Source: Polytrichum commune (Eukaryota; Streptophyta; Polytrichopsida; Polytrichales; Polytrichaceae). Taken from it: 64,000 nucleotides of DNA. Below are positions 24,177 to 33,241 of this stretch, one piece after another (the stretch's first letter is position 1; each line of letters starts with the position of its first letter). The position numbers and the translations under genes were made by a program. The stretch is from the NCBI GenBank assembly GCA_950295325.1, contig OX485807.1:34504440-34568439 (forward strand), read 5' to 3'. The notes under the pieces were generated by a model. It searched no databases, had not been told where the DNA came from, and worked only from the letters and a program-made list of their open reading frames with translations.

Positions 24177-27100
24177 ATGGTGGACGATGTAGAGAGAACA
24201 CACGTGAGGCCGAAGAGAAGACGTAGGAAAACTTTGTATATCACTTCCGAGAAAAAGAGGTTCAGACTCAGTGTGGGGAAGAAGAATGCAAATAAGGAAG
24301 GGAAAAGAAACTTGTTGAGTACGGTAGAAGAAACTGTAAAGACACTAGATTTTGATGCGATGAAGGATGATGAAGGTGCAAAGAGCAAAGAAGATGTAGA
24401 CGATCGTATATCAGAGTCCGAATTGAAGACGGGTTCAAAGAAGACGACAAACAAAAAGGTAAGTCCGTTCAACGTTCACATAATTTGATAGTGAATAAGT
24501 TGTAAGTTAGGACGGAGAACCTTGTACGTTCACTCACATGTCATGTAGTAGCAATTTATAGAGGTTATAAATTGGAGAGAACAAACCCTATACGTTAATG
24601 CAAATGGTATATAACAGAAATTTAGGAAGGCTAGAAATCAGGAGGAAAACGCACAGGGTTTCTCCTCCCAAGTTTTTACCTCCTAAGTTGCTCTTACAAA
24701 CCCTGTCCGCTAACACACAGGGTTTATAAGAGCAATTTAGGAGGCAAAAACTTGGGAGGAGAAACCCTGTGCGTTAATGCACAGGGTTTGTAAGATCAAC
24801 TCAGAAGGCAAAAAATTGGTAGGAAAAACCCTGTGCGTTGACGCACTGGGTTCGTAAGATCAACTTAGGAGGCAAAAAGTTGGGAGGAAAAACCCTGTGC
24901 ATTAACGCACAGGGTTTGTAAGAGCAACTTAGGAGGCAAAAAGTTGGGAGGAGAAACCCTTTGCGTTAACGCACAGGGTTTGTAAGAGCAACTTAGGAAG
25001 GCCAAAGTTGCGAGGAGAAACCCTGTGCATTAACGCACAGGGTTTGTAAGCGCAACTTAGGAGGCAAAAAATTGGGAGGAGAAACCCTTTGCGTTAACGC
25101 ACAGGGTTTGTAAGAGCAACTTGGGAAGGCCAAAGTTCGGAGGAGAAACCCTGTGCGTTACCGCACAGGGTTTGTAAGAATAACTTAGGAAGGCCAAAAG
25201 TTGGGAGATAAAACGACTAGGAGAGCCTAAAAGTAAAACAAATATCTATAGTATGAATTTAAATCGATGTGCAGAGCGTAGGAGCAAAAAAACTATTCAA
25301 AACGGGGTTAGAATGCAAGAAATGAGAAATATGTCTACTCAAGTATTCATGCAGTACGTTATAGGAGCTAGAAAATGACACAAACTAGCATAATTTTTTT
25401 TTTGCCCCGAAACCCAAAATCTACGAGGTGGCCCAAAATAAGGAAATAGATAGAAGAATGAGAAAAGAAAATGATTTCAAACCAAAACAAAATATGAGAA
25501 GAATTTGTAGCTACGGAGATTTAGATAATATAGCATATTTTTGTTTTTTTTTGGACCCCATTAGCATTTTTTCGAGATTTTACAAGTTTTGGCAAATCTA
25601 CCAATTCCAGGCTATGTGCGTTAACGCACAAGGTCTATGCGCTAACACACAGGCCTTATGCGCTAACGTACAGGGTGTATGCGCTAACGCACAGTGGCCT
25701 CAAAGTTGCCAGCGCAGACCCTGTGCGTTAACGCACAGGGTCTACGCTGGCAATTTTCTAGCGGCTATGCGGGGCCACGAAGAGCCACACTAAATATGGC
25801 TGCAGGGACGATTAGTATAAATTGCCACACCCCAAAGCATTCAATCTTTTTTCTCTCATCTGTCGGACCTGAGCTCGTCGCTGCAAGCTCTCTCATCTAC
25901 AGATGCACTAGAAGGTTTGTTTGCACTTTCATGATGACTGGGTAATTACGCATAATCAGGCGTAAATTGCGGACAGTTTGGGTCGTTCGACCCAAACTGT
26001 GAGCATGGTTTGGGTCGAACGACCCAAACTGTCTGCATAGTTTGGGTCGAACGACCCAAACTGTCTGCATAGTTTGGGTTGAACGACCCAAACTGTGAGC
26101 ATGGTTTGCGTCGAACGATCCAAACCACGCGCAAAAAGTTTGGATCGTTCGACCCAAACCACGCTCACAGTTTGGATCAAGCGACCCAAACCACGCGCAA
26201 AAAGTTTGGGTCGTTCGATCCAAACTGGCTGTAGGCGGTTTGGGTCGCTCGATCGAAACCGCGTGGATAGTTTGGGTCGTTCGACCTAAACGTCGCACCC
26301 AACTTTGGTAGACCTGTAGTTGGACACACAGATCCTATGCGTTAACGCACAGGGTCTGCCCTTGTAGTTTTAGGTTGAACGGCCACCCTAATCGTACAAT
26401 ATTTAAAGGTGTAAATGGCATTGTCTAGAATAATTTTTGTCATTCTTCCTTGTGTTCATGGTATTCTGTTGTTATTGTTGTTGCTATTGCTGTTGTTTTT
26501 GGAATGTTATTGCTAATGTGTTGCTACTGGTTTTGAAATATTTATGAAATTTATTTCATTTGTTTTAGGACCAATCAATGGATTTGGAGAGAACGACTTC
26601 TATTTCTACTGATGATGATTCCACAATGCATTCAACTCAAGATCGTCCATCTCAACAAGTTCATCATTATTATGACATATCGTCAAATCTTCATAATAAG
26701 AAAAAAAAAAAAAAAATCCCTCGATGATTTTGACTCGGATGAAGATAATGATGGTGACAATAAAACTTATCAAGAAAAAGTGTGGGAGCTTACGAACAAA
26801 CGAAAGATCAATTCCACTTCCACAATTTCCTCAATCCGTGCTGGACCTAATGTTCGCTTCCGTGTACCCTTATGTCGCATGGTTCCTATGCCGATTGTGC
26901 TTCCTGCTTTGAATGGTGACATTACTAAATTGGAGGGTGATATTTTCAATGGTTATCGTGATCGTGACCGTGTGTTTTATATATCGGCCACCGATTTTAA
27001 GGGAAACTTTCAATTCGTGGATGATGAGGTTCGCGCATTTTGGAGCCCAAATTGGGCTCAAGCCAATGCCATGTTTGAATCTCAATTGGATACAGATTTG

Positions 27101-30100
27101 TCATTGACGTCATACAAGAACAAGATGTTTTTTATATGGGATGGAAATCACAGATATCTTGCTTGGAGAAATTATATTGACCGCGTATATACCGAAAATT
27201 GTGAACGTCATGTCTTTGTGGATTCTATCATTTTGGTGCCCGAGCCTGACGACAATCCAAGTTTGTTGACTGCTATGCATGACATCAACAAGTAATGTTC
27301 TTACCTATTTTTTTATACTTATTTCTAGTTTATATTTTGTTTTCCAAATTATATCATCATGAATCTAATCAATTTAATGTTTTTTTCAGGTCAACCGAGA
27401 ATTCTCACGTATCCACCAATTTGCTGCATGCTTTATATCGGATGCAAAGTATTGGCACCATGCCTTTGACTTTCTTCAGAAAACAACTGGATCCAAAAAG
27501 TTATAAACGATGTGAGGAGAAGTCCGTCAAAACTTGGTATTCTTTGACACGACCAATTTTTTTGGATTACATGTACAGTGTAAGTTCTTCTACCATTACT
27601 AATATGTGCCTTATGTTTATTCATCTTCATTTTACATTACATCTATATGTATTTATAAATATTGACTTTTGTTTGATTTTTCAGCAAGAACTTGCTGAGG
27701 CTAGCGATATTGCTCTCAACCAGTACAATGAAACTCATCCTCTTGAACGGACATCAGACGGAGTTTCAAAAGCAATGTCTATAGCTGTCAACAAAAAACG
27801 TGCAATGTTATCTTCTAGTTTTACGAAACAACTAGCGATTGCCGACATCAACCTTACCTCTGCTTTCCTTGAAGAAGTTAAGCGCCATTGGGGTTCATTT
27901 TCGGTGCCTGAAATGCTACAAGAAAAACTTCATCGTGTTGATGTCAGTAATGTGGATGCAGAAATCAAAGTTGGATGGCTCAAGCTTTGGAATGGCAATA
28001 GATTTGACAAAGATGCATTGCATTTCCCGAAATCGCCCCTCTCTACTTCTGCACTTGATGATTGGTTATCAAAGTCTACATATTGGGCACAGTTGGAAAA
28101 AAATGCTATCGAAGAGCTTCAAAGTATTCTTTCATCTCCTCTTCAGTTGCCTGCAGATGTGCCTACTCTCTCCGAGTATATCCAAACCTGGAAGTTTGCG
28201 GCTTTCAATTCAATATTCTATCGTGAATTCCAAAGCGAAAAAGTTAAAAAACACAACGGTTGGGATGAGCAACCTAATATTGATCTTGCTATGAAACGTG
28301 TATTATACAGGTACAACCTAATCTTATTATTTTTGTGATTTTTTTTATTCTATTTGACAAATTGTCATGGAATATTTGACTTACAATATTTTTGTGTGTA
28401 GGTATTTTCGATATGTTTTTATTACACATGAATGCATTATAGGGAAACCTCGTTTTTTCCCAAATTGGCGTGACACTAGTGCAGGAGATTCATGCATGTT
28501 CACTACTGAGATTTGTTTGGATTGGTCGCTCCCACATTATGAGGATTGTGGTTGGTATCTTGATTGTCCTAAAGATGCATGTCCGTCAAATGAGAAGACA
28601 ATCCGTCAGATAAATGATGCTAAAAATGTGGATCCTCGTGATACTGCAATTTTGCAAGCACAAATTGTACAGCTTAAACTTAGAGAGCCAGAACCAAAAG
28701 AGACAAAACGTCGTAAGAAGAAACATGTTCCTGAAACCAAAATACATGATCAATCGGTAATTTCACAACATGAAGAATTGCTTGTTCTTTCCAATGATTT
28801 GGATAAGAATCCATTTGGAGGCGAAAGTTCAAAATCTGGGTGGGATGTATTGAAATTTCATTACTCCAGCATCTATGACGCTATTCATCGTGCGCCAACG
28901 GATATTTTAAGAAAAGAATTATTCATACTGAAGAACTTTCTCACACTCTCGTTTGCTCGATCTACTGCTGTCAAGAACAAGTCTGAAGGGGTGGATGTAG
29001 GTCCTCCTGAGTGGATCCAATGGCGGGAATTTATTGAAAATGTAAGTATGATTATTGTTTTGGTATTTTCTCTAATATTCTTACTTTCATTTGGGTTTTA
29101 TTTTGTGTCTTATATTGTAATATGTTGTGGTATTTCAGTTCAATGACAATCGCGAATTTCATGTCATGGGAAGTTCGACTCCCTTTGCCGTTGACTTGGT
29201 TTTTCTCCAATTTTCCGACGGTCTTGACTTCAACCTCTCCAATAGACCTGCTGAAATTCCTCTTTGGAATAAATATGACAAGAACTGGATGGTTGCAACA
29301 ATGTCCTTGTGCAAGTCCATCTTGTCTGATGATGGCGTCCTCATAGTATTTTCTGCTATCCATATGCAAACCAAGAAGGTTTTGAATTCAACCTTACACA
29401 ACGGCAACATGAAAGTTCTTAGGATTTTATTTGCCTCAATTCGTACATGGTGTTCAAGGATCTAGAGTCTCCAACCTACACCGTAAGTATAACACATCAC
29501 AATTGTTTTTATTTAATTATTTTGGTGTTATTTGCATTGTATATAGTTTAAACACAATTTACATTTTTTTGTAGACTCCGGCATTTATGGCTCATGTCTT
29601 GGTAAGGGATTTTACTACCACAAAATCCACGAGACAACCAAACTCCACTTTTTTTGGCACTGGATTGAAATGCAAAAACTTGCTTTTCAATTTTGTGGAT
29701 GAAAAAAACATGTTTCTTCAAAAATCGGGAAGACCTTGGAGGGGGCCATATCAAAAATCGCCGCGTTTTTTTTCAAGATCTTATTGAATTGTTTACACCG
29801 TCGAATGGACGCGTTGTTGATTTGACATGTTCCACTGGAGCTTCTATCCTAGCAACACGCGCATGTGGCAGACATCTTCTTGCATTTGAGGGTGATAATG
29901 ACATATTTGAGCACATATTGAAACCGCTTTTGGAAAACGTTTTGAAAGAGGGGTCATCTAAGGAGAATATACAAGATCTCACAAAAGAAAATGATGACCT
30001 CTCGGATGAGGAGATGCTTGAATTTGAGTGTGAGTAAGTTTTAATACAATAAATTTTTATTCAATTCATTCGTTTCATTCAATTCATTGGTTCATTTTTA

Positions 30101-30393
30101 TTTCTTCACATTATTTACATGTTTCATCGATTTGATTTCAGGAATACGATTGGAAAGAGGACATGTCCCCGTTTTGGACACATAGACAATTCCTACGAAG
30201 TCCAAGCCGTAGCCCGCGTCTCCCATCATATGCCGAGAATGTTACAATTGCAATGTTGAATCTCGAAGATTCGGATCCAAATGAAGAATCTTGCTATAGT
30301 TCCAAAATCAATTCGCAATGCAAAGGTGCTCGAATATATATAGATGACGAGGCAAAAGATAGTTTCATGTCTAGTGCTACTACTGATGAATAA
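24177..30393 (+). CDS. ParB-like domain plus beta-class DNA methyltransferase-like protein (copy A), spliced, with frame breaks
   Basis: Eight exons fit GT/AG borders: 24,177-24,458; 26,569-27,291; 27,390-27,579; 27,685-28,310; 28,402-29,041; 29,139-29,482; 29,575-30,033; 30,142-30,393. Exon 1 encodes RPKRRRRK, a basic nuclear signal. Exon 2 has WDGNHRYLAW followed by a helical stretch and NKSTENSH, resembling the ParB/sulfiredoxin fold. Exons 3-4 form an all-alpha-like middle with a KRRKKKH patch. Exons 5-6 resemble N4C/N6A methyltransferases in permuted order: a motif IV-like strand (DLVFLQFSDG, without DPPY), then RPWRGP...FFQDLIELF and a SAM-binding-like GRVVDLTCSTGAS...GRHLLAFEGD. Breaks occur at an A16 run (26,701), near 29,430, at a T8 run (29,766) and at the last splice. 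Its function is unproven; the transcript would be divergent from the transposase. Confidence 0.78.
24641..25215. repeat. Array 2: about 63-bp repeats with a GCGTTAACGC-centred palindrome
   Basis: About nine palindromes with core TGTGCGTTAACGCACA extended by AACCC/GGGTT arms lie at roughly 63-bp spacing from 24,700 to 25,150. Spacers read GTAAGAGCAACTTAGGAGG or close variants. The first spacer (24,649-24,700) is inverted relative to the rest. Units differ by few substitutions, several of which break the palindrome in one arm only. Confidence 0.95.
25612..25760. repeat. Array 3: short GCGTTAACGC repeats and a 48-bp palindrome
   Basis: Four units of about 20 bp (TGCGTTAACGCACA-like, some GCGCTAAC) precede an almost perfect 48-bp palindrome around 25,704-25,751. 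The long palindrome has outer arms TTGCCAGCG / CGCTGGCAA and the same TGTGCGTTAACGCACA core. Another core copy lies at 26,336-26,353. Confidence 0.9.
25977..26291. repeat. Array 4: ten units of the TTTGGGTCGAACGACCCAAA palindrome
   Basis: Ten units with a 32-33 bp period continue the motif seen in the transposase intron. Spacers alternate between types (CTGTGAGCATGG, CTGTCTGCATAG, CCACGCGCAAAAAG). Many units carry one substitution in an arm. The 133-codon ORF across the array on the minus strand is a by-product of the repeat. Confidence 0.95.
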
Positions 30394-30440
30394 ATTTTTG
30401 GACTTCATGTTGTTTATCCTTCTCAACCCTCTTATTACTA

Positions 30441-30590
30441 AACCCTAAAATCATCATTTTTAAGGCCACAATTCCACGGTTATAGGATATTGGTGGCCCT
30501 ATTACCAAAATTTTCATCTTCCTCACTGCTCATAAGTTACCGCTCATCGCTCACCGCTCATTGCTCACCGCTCATAAGATAGCACTCCCC
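30441..30590 (-). repeat. Internal right-type terminal inverted repeat (end of copy A)
   Basis: Ends with GCTCATAAGATAGCACTCCCC-type sequence whose last 15 bases are the exact reverse complement of the left end GGGGAGTGCTATCTT. Inside it are TGAGCGG subrepeats on the opposite strand and the shared TATAGGATATT/CCTATTACCAAA blocks. Transposase coding sequence starts at the next base, so this end marks an insertion into a transposase gene. Confidence 0.88.
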
Positions 30591-31211
30591 CAACATTGTG
30601 TGAGTGGCAGTATGAAGAAATATGTGTTGGTTTGGCCTATAGTACCCAACATGTGGCCGGTGAAGATAGGTACCAATCTATCGAGAGAGGAGGTTATGGC
30701 ACTTGAAGATGCTGAATTTCAACTACAGCAGAGGGAGGCATTGTCCCCTTGTCGTAGGCTTTCAACAATCGCAACTCTTCCCAACCCTCGCTCGCATTTT
30801 TGTATGCCACCAAACCCGGACGTCTACCCTACATTCAGGTTTGGGAAGACAGTGCGTCGTAATCCAACAGCACCGCTGGCGGATCACAAAAACAAATGGG
30901 AAAGCACCGGACTCATGGAAGATTACTATGTGGTTGGGGTCACTGCCATTCCATATCCGGGCTTTGGAGTGATAATAAACATTGTCTCCAAATAGAATAT
31001 CACCTACCATGTCACAATTGGCGACATCCCGCATTGCACATGCCCGGATTTCACGAAAATGTCATCTCATGCATCGGGAAAAAAAGGAAAATGGGTGTAT
31101 TGTAAACATCTTTATTATGTGTTTAGATTTTTGTGCAAGGTGAATTACGAGAGTGACAAGTTCATTCATGCACCTACATATACATATAATGAGGTCATGC
31201 AACTACTATGA
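30591..31211 (+). pseudogene. MULE transposase C-terminus with SWIM zinc finger (outer copy B)
   Basis: The frame begins at CVSGSMKKYVLVWPIVPN, close to the same region of copy A (CVSGSKKKYVLVWPIVPN), and runs past the point where A is truncated. It includes VRRNPTAPLADHKNKWESTG, one in-frame TAG at 30,993-30,995, then CTCPDF...KGKWVYCKHLYYVF. That is a CxC...CxH SWIM finger, a usual C-terminal DNA or protein-binding module of MULE transposases. The stop is at 31,209-31,211. It lacks everything upstream because copy A sits there. Confidence 0.9.
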
Positions 31212-31935
31212 ACTTGCTAATATTGTAAAATGTGAGTAGTATTGCAAGTGTTCTATTAAGCAACATATATTTGAATGTCAATAAATGACATGTTTTGGTT
31301 TGGATTATTATAACAAGAATTAGTTATGGACTGAAAGTCTTTCAAATGATTCAATAACTTCAATTCTATTTAGACTACGACCCAACCGTGAGCGGTTTGA
31401 TTGAATCACACAGATAAATAATAACAAGTTTCTAAAAATAAAAAATAATCGACAAGATTCTACGTACATCCGCGTAGTAACTTTTTCTTGGTATCTGCCT
31501 ATAGATTATTCCTACTTTATCATTAGCTCAATTTGGGATAGCACCAGTCAATGTAACCAACCGGATTCGAACCCGGGTTGATCCAAACCTAATACCAGTC
31601 TCTTACACAACTCACATGTACAGGCGGATGTCTCAAAATCTAGTAGCTACCTACATATTGACTATTTCTAATATCTAATTTCCTTGCTTTTGTAGATTGT
31701 GGGCCTTAACTGAGCCCGTGAGTGGTTTGAGTGGTTCACAATTATGATACCTACATATACGTATAATGAGGTTATGCACCTACTTGAACTTGTTGGTGTT
31801 GTGAAATGTGAGTAGTTGTACAAGTGTGGGTTGTAACTACATGTATAAGGATGTCAATAAATGACATGTATTGGTTTGGATTATTATAATAAAAATCAGC
31901 AATGGATTGAAAGTGTTTAAAATGATCCATGGTAA
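31165..31935. repeat. Direct duplication of the transposase 3' end and downstream sequence
   Basis: About 180 bp at 31,165-31,345 (CCTACATATACATATAATGAGGT...AATGACATGTTTTGGTTTGG) recurs at 31,748-31,930 with scattered changes. A shorter direct repeat (GTGAGCGGTTTGA / GTGAGTGGTTTGA) lies at about 31,388 and 31,719. The duplication suggests unequal exchange or a further nested copy within the right arm. Confidence 0.75.
31467..31635 (-). ncRNA. tRNA-like segment, possibly a second SINE type
   Basis: On the minus strand a perfect box B GGTTCGAATCC sits in a T-arm-like CCGGGTTCGAATCCGG. Upstream a TGAGTTGTGTAAGAG stretch resembles a degraded box A. No full cloverleaf or clear flanking duplication can be drawn, so it is more likely a tRNA-derived SINE fragment than a tRNA gene. 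Confidence 0.4.
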
Positions 31936-32009
31936 TAGGATCCTTTCACGTGTGCTTCATTTAAAATACTGGCAATTTACAATTGAAAATATGTAATTAA
32001 TTTGTCAAA

Positions 32010-32145
32010 ATTCTGGTTATGTACCCTAAACCCGTATGTCTTTACTAAATTTGGAGTCATTGCTCATATGTTACTGCTCATTGCTCATGTGTTACTGCTC
32101 ACCGCTCACCGCTCACTGCTCATCGCTCATAAGATAGCTTGCCTC
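32010..32145 (-). repeat. Right terminal inverted repeat (outer copy B)
   Basis: The minus strand starts GAGGCAAGCTATCTTATGAG and continues with TGAGCGG/TGAGCAG heptamers, like the left end but with several substitutions in the first eight bases. The 10-bp duplication ATGTGATGCA follows at 32,146-32,155. Confidence 0.85.
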
Positions 32146-32155
32146 ATGTGATGCA

Positions 32156-32690
32156 TCACTATCCATTAAATCAAATGCATCCTAATGTGCTACTTGCACT
32201 AAGACGTTCATCATCAATTGAAATGGCAGAGTGAGCTTATTCAGAACGTGTGGCCTAGCCTCATTAATATATACTTTCCATAGTTTGAATAAGATTAAAA
32301 TTGATGCAACAATCTAAACCTTGTCAAATTGCTCTTAAGGTACTTTGACTTGTGTTTTCAACAACAAAACATGCATTGGTATCATAGGGTACCTATTTTT
32401 TACCATGCAAATAGGCCCTTAATAAATAATGAATAAGTCCCATGCACATTAGATTTTTCAATTACAATGCATGTTGCAAGAATTTAGGACGTTTGGCTTA
32501 AGCGCTCCTCTTGCTTCTTTTAACTCAAAACAAAATAAAACTCTACTCCTTATATTATAGAAAGCAATAGATTCATTCCCTTTCTTTGTAACATAACTCT
32601 AATTGTCTCCCCAACTTGAAACACGAATGCTACACATCGGAAAAGTAACAACACCCAAAACACCAAGGTAGAAGAGTTTAGCGCTCTAAT
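32156..32690 (-). pseudogene. Gypsy protease start and gag remnant, separated from pol by the MULE-like element
   Basis: On the minus strand, joining this side to 17,407 across the duplication gives a continuous protease frame, LMDSDASHCFV...FVNTFKLK. It resembles the LIDSGASH active-site motif of gypsy proteases with the glycine changed to aspartate. Upstream of it only a short gag-like remnant exists before the primer-binding site, so gag is largely deleted. This continuity fixes the order of insertion. Confidence 0.8.
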
Positions 32691-32694
32691 ACCA
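32683..32694 (-). other. Primer-binding site of the gypsy element
   Basis: The minus strand reads TGGTATTAGAGC, one base from the initiator-methionine tRNA 3' complement (TGGTATCAGAGC) used by most plant LTR elements. It lies one base inside the right LTR. Confidence 0.85.
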
Positions 32695-32695
32695 A

Positions 32696-33241
32696 TGTAA
32701 CATCTCTCCAAAATAGAGAGGAAATAAGAGGCATGATCCACCCAACCTTGAGCCTTATATACTTGCAGGAACTAAGAGTTAAATCTCCTCTCAACTACAC
32801 TATTTTGTCTGATTAGTGTGGGTTACCATTTGGGTTACTGACATGATCATATTTACCGAACCAAGTTATTTCATATTGTTCAGTGTGCATGCTAACTACC
32901 TATGTTATCTTGGTAAAAAAAGGATATTCTTAGTAAAATGCTATAGCAATGCATAACTCCAAATGATAACCCACAACAATTAGACAAAATACTTTAGTCC
33001 CAAGCATAAAGTTAACCGGCTCTCCTCCATGCCTTTGGGGTGAGTTACGTGCTCGTAACTAAGTTAATAATTGGTCATTGCTTAGGAGGTGAGATCATCA
33101 TGTAACACCATAGTCCCAAATAGTGGGTAACTCCCCTTTACCTTTTAGAATATTAGATCTCCCGGGGTAGAGTCCTCCTCTAATATTACAGATAGTAGAG
33201 TCTAGTTGGAATTAGGGATAGCAAAGGGCATTGTCACTACA
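32696..33241 (-). repeat. 5' LTR of the gypsy element, with a MITE inside
   Basis: Matches the left LTR over its length apart from a 197-bp insertion. The TG...CA ends are the minus-strand start TGTAGTGAC and end TTACA. Confidence 0.85.
32798..32994. mobile_element. TA-flanked MITE with GTGTGGGTTACCATTTGG inner repeats
   Basis: The 197-bp insertion is absent from the other LTR, so its limits are clear. The ends are inverted (CACTATTTTGTCTGATTAGTG and its complement near 32,975-32,994) with TA on both sides. Related ends surround the Tc1 element at 53.4-55.4 kb. Confidence 0.8.

Larger units (their letters stand above)
24459..26568 (+). other. 2.1-kb first intron of the methyltransferase-like gene, packed with palindromes
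   Basis: The donor AAAAAG|GTAAGT and acceptor TTGTTTTAG|GACCAATC join two exons in the same phase (NKK then DQSMDLERTT). The intron holds three distinct palindromic arrays, described separately, making up about half its length. It could act as a regulatory or structural block, or may be expanded repeats carried passively. Confidence 0.7.
17418..32145. mobile_element. 14.7-kb composite MULE-like transposon carrying a ParB-like/DNA methyltransferase-like gene
   Basis: The element is bounded by inverted ends (GGGGAGTGCTATCTTGTGAG on the left; GAGGCAAGCTATCTTATGAG reading in from the right) and a 10-bp duplication. From left to right it holds a decayed ParB-like gene (-), a MULE transposase (-), palindromic arrays, the ParB/methyltransferase gene (+), an internal right-type end at 30,441-30,590, a transposase C-terminus with a SWIM finger (+), and the right end. 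The internal end matches the left end better than the outer right end does. My reading is that copy A was inserted in reverse orientation into copy B, followed by deletion of A's left end. Confidence 0.88.
14677..33241 (-). mobile_element. Ty3/gypsy chromodomain LTR retrotransposon, decayed, split by a MULE-like element
   Basis: Two related LTRs (14,677-15,025 and 32,696-33,241) enclose minus-strand pol. Next to the right LTR is a primer-binding site TGGTATTAGAGC (12 nt, minus strand). Next to the left LTR is a purine-rich tract AGGTGGGGAGGTG. The domain order on the minus strand is protease, reverse transcriptase, RNase H, integrase, chromodomain. The gag region is mostly missing, since only about 540 bp lies between the PBS and the protease. 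I see no duplicated target at the outer LTR borders, so the element is old or rearranged. Confidence 0.88.

Noticed and set aside
25977-26291. CRISPR-like look: about 20-bp palindromic repeats with about 12-bp spacers
   Set aside because: The spacers are themselves repeated, too short and similar, no cas genes are present, and the surrounding genes are spliced eukaryotic ones.
25897-26298. Overlapping ORFs of 60-133 codons on both strands across the TTTGGGTCG array
   Set aside because: They arise from the repeat itself; several frames are open at once and there is no family motif.
24177-30393. Bacterial or phage contamination as the source of the ParB/methyltransferase gene
   Set aside because: It has introns with plant-like borders, lies inside a MULE that splits a plant retrotransposon, and has a relic copy nearby.
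31467-31635. A functional tRNA gene on the minus strand
   Set aside because: The T-arm is good, but the acceptor and anticodon arms cannot be paired; a SINE-like fragment is more likely.
14677-33241. Target-site duplication outside the gypsy LTRs
   Set aside because: The five bases on the two sides (TGCCA-like and AGAAG-like) do not match, so none is claimed.
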